Below, piece by piece: positions 44,911 to 53,658 of a DNA stretch of 64,000 bases. The position numbers and the translations under genes were made by a program. The DNA comes from Methylomonas methanica (lineage in GTDB: Bacteria; Pseudomonadota; Gammaproteobacteria; Methylococcales; Methylomonadaceae), in assembly GCF_001644035.1 (NCBI RefSeq), contig NZ_LUUG01000082.1, positions 124,001 through 188,000 on the forward strand, in the 5' to 3' direction. Within the stretch, counting starts at the first letter, position 1; the number at the start of each line of letters is the position of its first letter. The notes beneath the pieces were generated by a model. It ran no database searches and had not been told where the DNA came from. It saw only the letters and a list, made by a program, of their open reading frames with translations.

Positions 44911-46170
44911 TTATACCGCCGCTTTTCTCAGTGGCGTTACGTTCCAGTTTTTGCCTTTGTCGCAAGCCTCCAAAAAATTCGCCAGCTTTTGCAATGCCGC
45001 CTTGCGTTCGTCAAAGTAATCATGGCGGTTGTAGATACCCTCCACGCCTTTGATTTTATGGTTAAGGCAACGCTCGGCAATATGAGAATCGACGCCAAGT
45101 GCGGCCAGGTGGGTACGGGCAGTGCGTCTAAAGTCATGGATCGTGAAAGGTTCGACGCCGGGCATGTTGGCTTTCACTTTGGACAGCGCCACATTCAAAG
45201 TATTTTCGTGAATGTACGGTAAACGCTGCTCCTGATATTTACGGGCCGGGAACAGATATTCACCATCGGACAGCCGGATAATATCCCGCAGCAACTCAAC
45301 TGCCTGCTTGGGTAATGGGATGATGATTTCGGCTCTGGTTTTCGTGTCGCTGGTGGTTAGTCGCCAAGTGGCGTTATCCAGGTCGAATTGCTCAACCTTG
45401 GCCGTCACCAGCTCGCCTTTTCTTACGCACAGCATCAACAACAGCTTAAATGCGTATTCATTCAAGGATGAAAAGCCCTTGGTTTTGCGCATGGCCTCAA
45501 ACAGCGTTACCAGTTCATCACGGGACAGCGCCCGATCCCTGGCTTCTTCCTTGCCGCCGGCGTCGGACAAATCAAACGCTGATGCCGGGTTGAACTGGAT
45601 GATGTGGCGCTTAATAGCAAAATCGAACATGCGTTTAGTCCAGCGCAACACGTCGTTAGCTATGGTAGGTGCGCCTCGCTCGACGATGGCTTCCAACATT
45701 CTGGAAATGTCCATCGGCTTTACATTCTCGACCGGTATCTTGCCGATATTTGGCTTAATGTCTTTTTCGATCCTTGATCTAACGATGTTTGGGTGCTTCC
45801 AGCGGCCTAAAATGGTTTTGGTGAAGTATTCATCCGCCAACTGACCAACAGTGTAGGCATTTTTAGCGGCCTCGATCTTTTCCAGGGCTTCGGCTTTGCG
45901 CTCCTGCTTTTCGGCGGCCACGTCATAACCTAGCGCCACCCTAGCGCGAAACTCTTTAGCCTGTCTGCGGGCTTCGGCAAGGGATAGATCACTGTAACTG
46001 CCCAGCAACATAACTTTTCGCTGTCCGGCGAACCGATACCTGAAGCGCCAAATCGGCGTTGAAAACTCCTTTCTATAACTCAAAAACAAGCCGCCACCGT
46101 CGCCCCGTTGTTCAAAACGCTCATCATTTCTTATCCAAGCTTTGATCTGAATATCAGTTAATTCGCTCAT
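44911..46170 (-). CDS. tyrosine integrase with DUF4102 arm-binding domain
   Basis: A 419-residue phage/island integrase. The N-terminal DUF4102-type domain shows LFLSYRKEFSTPIWRFRYRF and LGSYSDLSLAEARRQAKEF; a SAM-like core-binding part follows; the catalytic domain has MLCVRKGEL (first Arg), IHDFRRTARTHLAALG (HxxR) and CLNHKIKGVEGIYNRHDY (His, then nucleophile Tyr). It sits at the right end, 170 bases from the attachment repeat, pointing into the element. The start at MSELTDIQIKAWI is the normal N-terminus of the family. Confidence 0.93.
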   Translation of the reverse strand: MSELTDIQIKAWIRNDERFEQRGDGGGLFLSYRKEFSTPIWRFRYRFAGQRKVMLLGSYSDLSLAEARRQAKEFRARVALGYDVAAEKQERKAEALEKIEAAKNAYTVGQLADEYFTKTILGRWKHPNIVRSRIEKDIKPNIGKIPVENVKPMDISRMLEAIVERGAPTIANDVLRWTKRMFDFAIKRHIIQFNPASAFDLSDAGGKEEARDRALSRDELVTLFEAMRKTKGFSSLNEYAFKLLLMLCVRKGELVTAKVEQFDLDNATWRLTTSDTKTRAEIIIPLPKQAVELLRDIIRLSDGEYLFPARKYQEQRLPYIHENTLNVALSKVKANMPGVEPFTIHDFRRTARTHLAALGVDSHIAERCLNHKIKGVEGIYNRHDYFDERKAALQKLANFLEACDKGKNWNVTPLRKAAV

Positions 46171-46187
46171 TTTGGCCTCCAGTAGTT

Positions 46188-46240
46188 GGGCACCAACAAA
46201 ATTCTTGTTTTCTGGCACTTGGTGCCCGGCTTGGTGCCCA
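46188..46240 (+). repeat. right integrase arm-type sites
   Basis: TTGGTGCCCG at 46219-46228 and TTGGTGCCCA at 46231-46240 repeat the left pair with the same 12-base spacing and orientation. An inverted copy (TTGGTGCCC on the minus strand) is at 46188-46196. They lie upstream of the integrase gene, 103 bases inside the attachment repeat. Confidence 0.6.
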
Positions 46241-46288
46241 CATATTATGCGCTGCTATGGGATTATTTGGGAAGGTTAAGGCATAAAA

Positions 46289-46309
46289 AAGCCCAGAATT
46301 ACTGGGCTT
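46289..46309. terminator. element-borne hairpin next to yicC
   Basis: An eight-base-pair stem (AAGCCCAG and its complement) with an AATTA loop, preceded by six A residues, which become the T-run for transcription leaving yicC on the minus strand. It would end the yicC transcript in place of the original terminator now 9 kb away. Confidence 0.75.
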
Positions 46310-46343
46310 CGTTTAATTCGCGGGATTGACCGGGACAGCCTGA

Positions 46344-46368
46344 AACATCATTCAATGTTCTGGATCTG
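46344..46368. repeat. right attachment repeat, overlapping the end of yicC
   Basis: Second copy of the 25-bp repeat. It includes the last codons and stop of yicC, which therefore stays intact after integration. The right core arm is perfect; the left arm has a one-base change (CTGAAACAT), as expected if it derives from the element's own site. Confidence 0.9.
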
Positions 46369-47211
46369 CTCACGCATCTGTTCGATCAATACTTTCAGAT
46401 CGATGGAAATTTGCGTCATTTCCCGGTCGGCGGATTTGGAGCCTAGGGTATTGGCTTCGCGGTTCATTTCCTGCATTAAAAAGTCCAGACGACGTCCGGT
46501 GGGTTCCGGTTGTTTCAAGGTGCGTAACACTTCAGCGACGTGGGTTTCCAAGCGATCCAGTTCTTCGGCCACATCAAGTTTTTGCGCCAACAACACCAAC
46601 TCCTGTTCCAAACGATCAAAATTAGGTTCGGCGACCATCTCCAGCACCCGGCTGGTTAGCTTGCTCCGCAGGTTGTGCAACACATCCGGCATGCGTTTGT
46701 GGGCCGCTTCGACCAGCAAATTGATCTTATGACAGCGGTCTTCTAATAATTGCGCCAGTTGCGCGCCTTCACGGGCGCGGGTTTCCAGCATTTTATCCAG
46801 CGTTAAGTCCAGCAACTGGACGATTTTTTCGCGTAGCGCCTCCTTGTCGGTTTCGGTTTCTTGCTGCACCCCCGGAAACGCCAGCACCTCTAATGCGGAA
46901 AACGGCTGCGGATTGCTCATCAACGCTTCGATACCCGAGGTAGCCGTCAACAATTTTTCGACTATTTCCTGATTGATATTGAAACTGTTATCGCTGGCTT
47001 GTTTTTTGTAACTCAAGGCGCATTCAATTTTGCCTCGCTTCAATTTGTCGGCAATCAGGCGTCGGGCGTCGGCTTCGACAAAGCGCAGTCGCTCGGGCAA
47101 CTTGACGCTAAGATCGCTGTAACGATGGTTGACCGAACGTAACTCGCAAAGGATGGTCAGATTGTCGGCGCTTATTTCGCCGTCCGCGAAAGCGGTCATG
47201 CTTCTTATCAT
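46348..47211 (-). CDS. yicC: YicC family endoribonuclease
   Basis: A 287-residue protein with the full family pattern: MIRSMTAFADGEI at the start, LRSVNHRYSDLSVKLPERLR, the long central coiled helices and the C-terminal DUF1732 part GRRLDFLMQEMNREANTLGSKS. YicC is a stress-associated RNase implicated in small-RNA turnover. Its 3' end is the attachment site of the adjacent element and remains in frame to a normal stop. It diverges from the kinase gene across 43 bases. Confidence 0.92.
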   Translation of the reverse strand: MIRSMTAFADGEISADNLTILCELRSVNHRYSDLSVKLPERLRFVEADARRLIADKLKRGKIECALSYKKQASDNSFNINQEIVEKLLTATSGIEALMSNPQPFSALEVLAFPGVQQETETDKEALREKIVQLLDLTLDKMLETRAREGAQLAQLLEDRCHKINLLVEAAHKRMPDVLHNLRSKLTSRVLEMVAEPNFDRLEQELVLLAQKLDVAEELDRLETHVAEVLRTLKQPEPTGRRLDFLMQEMNREANTLGSKSADREMTQISIDLKVLIEQMREQIQNIE

Positions 47212-47254
47212 TTTTCACCTATAATCGTTACGCTTAACCCGCCCAGCTTTGCAC

Positions 47255-48160
47255 ATGGCCGAATACTACGATCCAGAAACTTATCCCAAGGAATGGAATT
47301 ACCTTCAATCGGGAACCATTATAGATCAGTACATGATCGAGCGGGAATTGGCGCACGGCGGCTTTAGTTCTGTATATCTGGCCAGACAGCTGGCCGATCA
47401 GGTTCAGGTGGCGATTAAGGAATATCTACCCCGCAAGTTGGCGCACCGTACCTGGAATAATCTGGTGGTCCCCAACAACGAGGAGGCCAAGGTTTTGTTC
47501 ATGCGCGGCCGCTCTTTATTTTTTGAAGAAGCCAAAGTGTTGGCGATGCTGAAGCACCATAACATCGTCGATGTCATCAATTTCTTCCAAGCAAACGACA
47601 CCGTTTACATGGTGATGACTTACGACTACGGCATCACCCTGGACAAAATCCTGCACAAACGCAGCCTGCCGATTAACGAAGCCTTCTTGCTGACCGTATT
47701 CAAGCTGTTGCTGACCGGCGTTGAAGCGGTGCATCAAAAAGGCTTGGTGCATCTGGACATCAAGCCTGCCAATATTCTGATCCGCAGCGAAAACGACCCC
47801 TTGCTGCTGGATTTCGGCGCCATCCGCAAAATCACCCTGGACCCACAACGCAATCGCGCCAAAGTGCTGACCAACGGTTATTCGCCGATAGAGCAATACG
47901 ACAATAACGGCAATCTCGGGCCGTGGTCGGACATTTATGCGGTGGGCGCCAGCATGCGTGCCTGCCTGGATTATAAAATCCCTCAGCCCTCGCCGGACCG
48001 CATCAAACAGGACGATTTAGCCCCAGCTGTGAAGGCGCATAAACGGCATTTTCCGGAATATTTATTAAAAGCCATCGACTGGGCCATGGCGGTTTTTCCG
48101 GAGAATAGACCGCAAAGTGTCGCGGAGTTGCAGCAAGCCCTAAACACCGGCAATAGTTAA
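47255..48160 (+). CDS. Hanks-type serine/threonine protein kinase
   Basis: A 301-residue soluble kinase made of the catalytic domain alone. The Gly-rich loop ELAHGGFSSVYLA, the lysine K55 in VAIKEYLP, the catalytic loop HLDIKPANILI (D168) and the DFG at residue 186 are all intact; PIEQY marks the P+1 region. There is no membrane helix and no PASTA or phosphatase partner nearby. The ATG is preferred over a TTG two codons upstream. Substrate unknown. Confidence 0.88.
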   Translation: MAEYYDPETYPKEWNYLQSGTIIDQYMIERELAHGGFSSVYLARQLADQVQVAIKEYLPRKLAHRTWNNLVVPNNEEAKVLFMRGRSLFFEEAKVLAMLKHHNIVDVINFFQANDTVYMVMTYDYGITLDKILHKRSLPINEAFLLTVFKLLLTGVEAVHQKGLVHLDIKPANILIRSENDPLLLDFGAIRKITLDPQRNRAKVLTNGYSPIEQYDNNGNLGPWSDIYAVGASMRACLDYKIPQPSPDRIKQDDLAPAVKAHKRHFPEYLLKAIDWAMAVFPENRPQSVAELQQALNTGNS

Positions 48161-48211
48161 AAATCCGCCAGGTAAAGCCAGTATAATGCCGGCAATTTAT
48201 ATACCAAAGAG

Positions 48212-48967
48212 ATGAATATGAGACCAAGCGGACGCAACCCCGATCAATTACGAGAAATACGCTTTACCTGTAATTACACCAAACACGCCGAAGGATCGGT
48301 GTTAGTCGAGTTTGGCGATACCCGGGTTTTATGCACCGCCAGCGTCGATAACAGCGTCCCGCGCTTTTTAAAAGGTAAAGGTGAAGGCTGGATTACCGCG
48401 GAATACGGCATGCTGCCGCGTTCTACTCATAGCCGGATGGACCGTGAAGCTGGCCGGGGCAAACAAGGCGGCCGCACTTTGGAAATTCAACGCTTGATTG
48501 GTCGCTCTTTGCGTGCTGCCATCGATTTGAAAGCCTTGGGCGAAAACACCATCACCATCGATTGTGACGTGATTCAAGCTGACGGCGGCACCCGCACAGC
48601 GTCTATCACCGGCGGCTTTGTGGCTCTGTCGATTGCCATCGAACATTTGTTAAAAACTCACAAAATCAAAAAAAACCCGCTGCATGGCCAAGTCGCTTCG
48701 GTATCGGTGGGGATTTATAACGGTGTGCCGGTGCTGGATCTGGACTATGCCGAAGATCATCAAGCCGAAACCGACATGAACGTGGTTATGAATGAAGCCG
48801 GTCACTTCATCGAAGTGCAAGGCACCGCCGAAGGCCATGCGTTTAGAAAAGACGAATTGAACGCCATGCTGGAACTGGCCGAGTTCGGTATCAATCAGCT
48901 GCTGGAGAAACAACAGGCCGCGTTGAGAGACGCCAAAAAGCCTGCCCCGCTCAGAGTCGTACTGTAA
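48212..48967 (+). CDS. rph: ribonuclease PH
   Basis: A 251-residue phosphorolytic 3'-5' exoribonuclease that trims tRNA 3' ends. [20 protein letters not shown] opens the protein, [21 protein letters not shown] and [19 protein letters not shown] carry conserved arginines and [19 protein letters not shown] holds the phosphate site. Either of two ATGs two codons apart may be used. rdgB follows after six bases. Confidence 0.96.
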   Translation: MNMRPSGRNPDQLREIRFTCNYTKHAEGSVLVEFGDTRVLCTASVDNSVPRFLKGKGEGWITAEYGMLPRSTHSRMDREAGRGKQGGRTLEIQRLIGRSLRAAIDLKALGENTITIDCDVIQADGGTRTASITGGFVALSIAIEHLLKTHKIKKNPLHGQVASVSVGIYNGVPVLDLDYAEDHQAETDMNVVMNEAGHFIEVQGTAEGHAFRKDELNAMLELAEFGINQLLEKQQAALRDAKKPAPLRVVL

Positions 48968-48973
48968 GCTGGA

Positions 48974-49561
48974 ATGAGTTCGATAGTTTTAGCCAGCGGC
49001 AATCCCGGCAAAATCCGCGAGATTCAAGCCATCCTGCAAAACGATAATATCCTGCCGCAATCGCAATTTAACGTGGTCGAGCCGGAAGAAACCGGCGCGA
49101 CTTTTATCGAAAACGCCATCATTAAGGCCCGCAACGCTGCGGCGCATTGCAACTTGCCGGCCATTGCCGACGACTCCGGCTTGGCGGTGGATGCGTTGGG
49201 CGGCGCACCCGGCGTAATTTCCGCCCGTTATGCCGGCGTCGGCGCTTCGGATCAAGCCAATCTGGACAAGTTGCTGGCTGACATGCGCGAGGTGCCGGAT
49301 GCGCAACGCTCGGCGCGCTTTATTTGCGTGATGGTCTATCTGCGTCATGCTTTGGACCCCACCCCCATCGTCGCCCAAGGTGTCTGGGAAGGCCGGATTC
49401 TGCGGGAAGCAGTCGGTGAAAATGGCTTTGGCTACGATCCGGTGTTTTGGGTGGAACAATATCAATGCTCTTCCGCGCAACTGGCGCCGGAGATAAAAAA
49501 CGCCCTCAGTCACAGAGGTCAGGCCCTGCGGGCGCTTAGCCAGCAACTCGCCGGCTTGTGA
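48974..49561 (+). CDS. rdgB: XTP/dITP pyrophosphatase (HAM1/RdgB)
   Basis: A 195-residue house-cleaning enzyme that hydrolyses non-canonical purine triphosphates. Motifs: VLASGNPGKIREIQAIL, GATFIENAIIKARNAA, AIADDSGLAVDALGGAPGVISARYAG and GENGFGYDPVFW. Length and motifs are standard. Its stop overlaps the GTG start of the next gene. Confidence 0.95.
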   Translation: MSSIVLASGNPGKIREIQAILQNDNILPQSQFNVVEPEETGATFIENAIIKARNAAAHCNLPAIADDSGLAVDALGGAPGVISARYAGVGASDQANLDKLLADMREVPDAQRSARFICVMVYLRHALDPTPIVAQGVWEGRILREAVGENGFGYDPVFWVEQYQCSSAQLAPEIKNALSHRGQALRALSQQLAGL

Positions 49562-50613
49562 ACAGACTGCAAGGAATCGCCGGACATTTTGCCGGCGGGC
49601 ATGACGTTGGCAACATCAGCCCGCTCGGCAACGGCTTAATCAACGACACTTTCCTGGTGAATTCCGGCGACGCCCAATTTGTGCTGCAAGGCATCAATAG
49701 CCGGGTGTTTCCGCAGCCGGAACGAGTCATCGCCAACCTGCAACAGCTAAACCGCCATATCGCGCAGCAAGACCCGGCGAACGTGCAGCTACGGATTCCG
49801 GCGCTACTGCCAGCCAACGATGGAGAGGCGTTTTACCGTGATGACGACGGCCAAACTTGGCGGGCTTTAGAGCTGATCAGTCCGGCCGAGAGCCGCGAGC
49901 AACTTGGCAATCAGGCGGAAGCCAGCCAAGTCGGCTTTGCGCTGGCGCATTTTCACCGCCTCTGCGGCACACTAGCGCCGGAATCGCTGCATGACACGCT
50001 ACCCGGCTTCCACATCGCCCCCGCTTATTATCAAAATTATTTGGCTATTCTGGACCGACCGCTGCCGGTGGCTATAGATGCCGAGTTTCGGCAATGCCAG
50101 CTGTTTATCGAGCGCTTTCAAGACCGAATCGCAGTGCTGGAACAAGCCAAACAGCGGGGTGAATTGCGGGAGCGCGTGATACACGGCGATCCGAAATTGA
50201 ACAACTTTTTATTCGAGCCGGGCAGCGACCGGATCGTCAGTCTGATCGATCTGGATACCGTCAAACCGGGCTTGGTGCATTACGACATCGGCGACTGCCT
50301 GCGCTCCTGTTGTCATATTCGGCCCAGCAACCAATTCGACATCGCCCGCTGCAAAACCATTTTGACCAGCTATTTGGCCGAGGCCGGGCAGTTTTTCGAA
50401 CCGGCCGATTACAACTATCTGTATGCGGCCATCCTGGTGATTCCGTTCGAGCTCGGGCTGCGCTTTTTTAGCGATTATCTGCAAGGTGACCGCTACTTCA
50501 AGGTCAATCAGCCGCGAGAGAATCTACAACGCGCTATCGAGCAATTTGCCTTATGCGAGAGCATCGCGCGGCAAGAAACCGAATTGATGCACGTCATCGC
50601 CCACATCGCTTAG
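49558..50613 (+). CDS. APH/ChoK-fold phosphotransferase, N-acetylhexosamine kinase-like
   Basis: A 351-residue small-molecule kinase with the aminoglycoside phosphotransferase/choline kinase fold. The catalytic loop is VIHGDPKLNNFLF and the metal-binding motif is SLIDLDTVKPGLVHYDIGDCLR, a pattern close to N-acetylhexosamine 1-kinases as I recall them. Substrate is not established. The GTG start overlaps the rdgB stop (GTGA), so it is translationally coupled to the housekeeping pair. Confidence 0.8.
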   Translation: MNRLQGIAGHFAGGHDVGNISPLGNGLINDTFLVNSGDAQFVLQGINSRVFPQPERVIANLQQLNRHIAQQDPANVQLRIPALLPANDGEAFYRDDDGQTWRALELISPAESREQLGNQAEASQVGFALAHFHRLCGTLAPESLHDTLPGFHIAPAYYQNYLAILDRPLPVAIDAEFRQCQLFIERFQDRIAVLEQAKQRGELRERVIHGDPKLNNFLFEPGSDRIVSLIDLDTVKPGLVHYDIGDCLRSCCHIRPSNQFDIARCKTILTSYLAEAGQFFEPADYNYLYAAILVIPFELGLRFFSDYLQGDRYFKVNQPRENLQRAIEQFALCESIARQETELMHVIAHIA

Positions 50614-50640
50614 AACCTCAGCAATATTATTTAAGAAGAC

Positions 50641-53118
50641 TTAAATGAAATACGTATCGGCTGATGCAGGAAAAGCCTCCGCCGCCTCGGCGCTGGGTAA
50701 CTCCAGCCAAAATTGACTACCGACGCCCGGCTCGCTGTTAAAGCCGATGCTGCCGTGCATGGCTTCCAGCAAATATCGGCAAAGCACCAGACCGATACCG
50801 GTGCCTTCGATATGAGTAGTTTCCGCACCCAAACGCTGGAACGGTTGAAACAGCTCGGATTGCAAATTTTCGGGGATACCCAAGCCCGTGTCCTCGACGC
50901 ATATCCGCACTTTGCCGTCCGTTTTTTGGCATAAAATCGTCACTCGGCCGTTTTCACGATTGTACTTAATGGCATTGGACACCAAGTTTTGGATGATTTG
51001 TCGCAGCCGGGATGCGTCGGCCCTTACCGAGAGCTGGGCGCCATCCACAATCAGCAACTCGATATGCCGCTGCGCGGCCAACCCTTTAAAATATGTCATG
51101 ACATCGTCCAGGACAACTTGTAAGCGCACAGGCTCGATAAGCAACTCCAAGTTACCCGACTCGATACGCGCCAAATCCAGCACATCGTCCACCAGCGTCA
51201 ATAATTGCCGACCGGCCTTCAAGATATAGGCCACCGGCTCTTTCTGTAGCGCCAGCAAAGGTTCGGGTTCGCCAATATTTAGCCGCTCCGCAAAGCCGAT
51301 GATCACATTCAACGGGGTACGCAATTCGTGACTCATACTGGTCAGAAACATCGATTTCGCCGAATTGGCGCTTTCGGCTGCCATTTTGGCTTCCAGTAAT
51401 GCGTTCTCCATCCGCTTGCGTTCGCTGATGTCATGCAATACACAGTGGCATTGCACGAACTGGCCATCGACGTCCAACTGAATGCCCCATTCCAACAAGG
51501 CGATGAGCGTGCCGCCGTCGTGATGCCGCAGGTGTAACTCCTGCCCCGTGGGTAATGATCCCATCTGTTGTAAATCGATAAAATGATCGATAAAGTCGAT
51601 AGGATAATTCGGGTCGCTGAGTTCGTTAAAATGCCTATCCAATAAATCCTCGTAGCGGTAGCCGAGCATTTGGCAGAGCTTATCGTTGGCATCCAGAATA
51701 TAACCGCTAATATCCAAAGCCAAATAAGCGACCGGCGAATTTTCCACCAATTGCCGGAAGCGACTTTCGCTGGCCTGTAGCGTTTGTTCGGCTTCCTTAC
51801 GTTCGGTAACATCGAAGAAAGTGGCTAAAAACCCGTCGTCAAGGGTGATGCCGGAGACGACCATCGTGCGAATTTTGCCGCGCTTGTCAGTTATCCGATA
51901 TTCCAAGCCCTGAATGTCGCTGCCATTTTCCTGGGCATCGCGTAAGGCATCCTCCCAAATAGCCATAGCATGTTGCCGATACAGCGGTTCCGGAAAAGCC
52001 AATGGCCACCAATCGTCGAGGGTAACCACTTCTGCATTGGTGTAACCAAAAGTTTGGATGAAACGGCTATTGAGCTCGACGATACGCCCATGCCGATTCA
52101 CCACACCCAACGGCATGGGTAGCCGTTCGAACAAACGCTGGAACAAAACCTTGTTTTCTTCCAGCTCGGCTTCGTTGGCTTTTTGCCGGGAAATGTCGGT
52201 AAAAAAACCGTGCCAGAGGGTAGCGCCGTTGTCAACGCGTTCCGGCGTGGCGTGGCAGCTTATCCACCGGCTACCGTGTTCGGGATGCAGCACGCGAAAC
52301 TCAGCCCTGAACGCCTCGCATTGGCGCGCCGATTTGGCAATCAGATGTTTGATGGTCGGCAAATCGTCGCTATGCGTAATGGCAAATAACGGCTCGGCAT
52401 CGTCCACCACCTGATCCGGCGCCACCCCCAGCAAATCGAGGAGTTTACTGCTGGCATAAGGCAAACAAGAACTACCATCGGCGCGCAGCAAATATTGGTA
52501 AATCACTCCAGGTACATTGGCGGTAATCTTTTGCAGATAATCGGCGTTAGCGCGGGCCTGTTCTTCGTTGTTTCGCAATCTCTCAAGCATTCGCCAGCTC
52601 AAAAAAGCAATGATGCTATTGAAGGCGAAAAGATTCCAAATAACGTTCAGCCAGGGCAACGGATGATAGGCATACACTTGGTAATCGACATCGAATTTGA
52701 CCCAATGTTGAGTAGCCGCAAAACCGAGCAAAGCCATACTCAGAATATTGATAACCATCAGCCAGCCGGCAAGCGGAAAATCGAATAGAAACACGCACAA
52801 TAAAGTGTACAGCGGTGCGAATAGTTTACTGCCGGCAATCAGACCGAATTGCAACAGTCCACCGTAGGTAACCACCCAGAATATAACCATCAAGGAAATT
52901 GCCCGGGCGATGTAGGAAATCCGTTTGCGGCCTAACCATAGCAACCAAAGCGCTATCAAAATCAAGATCTGGACGGTCATGACCGGTTGCCAGCCCATGA
53001 ACATCGCTCGCGATAAGGATATTCCCAAACTTGGAATACCTAATGTTGCAGCAACCAACAGGATTGCATTCAGCAAATGGTTACGTAAGCCGACTATATC
53101 CTCATACTTGGTTTTCAT
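50641..53118 (-). CDS. membrane sensor histidine kinase with three PAS domains
   Basis: An 825-residue sensor. About six membrane helices occupy residues 10-175, followed by three PAS regions (beginning near KITANVPGVIYQY, LFERLPMPLGVVNRHGRI and LVENSPVAYLALDISGYI), each with a PAC-like end (FTDISRQK, FFDVTERKEAEQ, LHDISERKRME), then HisKA (SMSHELRTPLNVIIGF, H597) and HATPase (LVSNAIKYNRENGRV, DTGLGIPE, GTGIGLVL). No response regulator gene lies beside it. It shares an ATGA overlap with a 34-codon frame upstream. Confidence 0.9.
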   Translation of the reverse strand: MKTKYEDIVGLRNHLLNAILLVAATLGIPSLGISLSRAMFMGWQPVMTVQILILIALWLLWLGRKRISYIARAISLMVIFWVVTYGGLLQFGLIAGSKLFAPLYTLLCVFLFDFPLAGWLMVINILSMALLGFAATQHWVKFDVDYQVYAYHPLPWLNVIWNLFAFNSIIAFLSWRMLERLRNNEEQARANADYLQKITANVPGVIYQYLLRADGSSCLPYASSKLLDLLGVAPDQVVDDAEPLFAITHSDDLPTIKHLIAKSARQCEAFRAEFRVLHPEHGSRWISCHATPERVDNGATLWHGFFTDISRQKANEAELEENKVLFQRLFERLPMPLGVVNRHGRIVELNSRFIQTFGYTNAEVVTLDDWWPLAFPEPLYRQHAMAIWEDALRDAQENGSDIQGLEYRITDKRGKIRTMVVSGITLDDGFLATFFDVTERKEAEQTLQASESRFRQLVENSPVAYLALDISGYILDANDKLCQMLGYRYEDLLDRHFNELSDPNYPIDFIDHFIDLQQMGSLPTGQELHLRHHDGGTLIALLEWGIQLDVDGQFVQCHCVLHDISERKRMENALLEAKMAAESANSAKSMFLTSMSHELRTPLNVIIGFAERLNIGEPEPLLALQKEPVAYILKAGRQLLTLVDDVLDLARIESGNLELLIEPVRLQVVLDDVMTYFKGLAAQRHIELLIVDGAQLSVRADASRLRQIIQNLVSNAIKYNRENGRVTILCQKTDGKVRICVEDTGLGIPENLQSELFQPFQRLGAETTHIEGTGIGLVLCRYLLEAMHGSIGFNSEPGVGSQFWLELPSAEAAEAFPASADTYFI

Positions 53119-53219
53119 AAACGGTATTCTATTACCCGGCTATCCTCCTCACGAGAAGCGATAAAATCTTGTTTGCCAATGAGTTCGCGCATATTCACCA
53201 CCTCAATCATCTTCGTCAT
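53115..53219 (-). CDS. possible 34-aa leader or remnant coupled to the sensor gene
   Basis: A 34-residue open frame (MTKMIEVVNMRELIGKQDFI, then 14 more residues ending IEYRL). Its TGA overlaps the ATG of the sensor kinase gene. It could be a translated leader that couples expression or the end of a decayed upstream gene. No family recognised; the frame stays open further upstream but that part looks non-coding. Confidence 0.3.
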   Translation of the reverse strand: MTKMIEVVNMRELIGKQDFIASREEDSRVIEYRL

Positions 53220-53658
53220 TTTAAGAAGTTTAGCAGTTACTAAAACCCAGCGACGCCAAAGCCAAGCAACAACTCGACGCTCAGGCAATCGAAGATTCGG
53301 CGACTGAAAAAGGATCTCCGCTGCTTTGCGAAGAGGAACGACAAGGGCTGGCAACGGGAAAAGATTAATCTGGGCTATCACCTTCCGGCAAAACCCTGGC
53401 TGTTGCGTTAAGAAATTATTGTTGCTATTGGACTTATCGTGAGGTCACCGGCCGGCTAAATTCCGCCTACCAATCGGTGCGAACCAGCAAGGGATTGAAA
53501 TGCGATGAAAAGTGTTCCGCCAAGGAAATTGTGATACGCGCTCAGGCTTCGCCTACCGAATAGTGTACTGTCTCATTCCTCCCCGGCTTACTCCGTGTTC
53601 CAGAACAAGCCGAAGATGACCGTCAGGCAACGCTCGCTGCCTGGCCCGACAAAGAGAC
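53220..53658. other. gene-poor region, possibly decayed coding DNA
   Basis: About 440 bases with no full gene. On the plus strand two coding-like stretches end at stops near 53410 and 53565 in different frames and lack start codons (for example ...RCFAKRNDKGWQREK and ...YREVTGRLNSAYQSVRTSKG). They may be remains of a gene broken by frameshifts; I recognise no family. Confidence 0.35.

Larger units (their letters stand above)
37358..46368. mobile_element. integrated satellite-like element at the 3' end of yicC
   Basis: About 9.0 kb bounded by a 25-bp perfect direct repeat (37362-37386 and 46344-46368) that contains the last 20 bases of yicC plus flank. Inside: tyrosine integrase at the right end, AlpA-type regulator, Toprim primase, DUF927 helicase, an orphan lambda gpI-like tail-assembly protein, two small paralogs, one unknown protein and a serine resolvase at the left end. 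Integrase arm-type repeats lie inside both ends. No conjugation, capsid or terminase gene is present. The set suits a self-replicating phage satellite or similar integrative element; helper and packaging are unknown. Confidence 0.88.

Noticed and set aside
53220-53381. Longer form of the 34-codon frame (88 codons) upstream of the sensor kinase.
   Set aside because: The upstream part has no ribosome site and overlaps decayed-looking DNA on the other strand.
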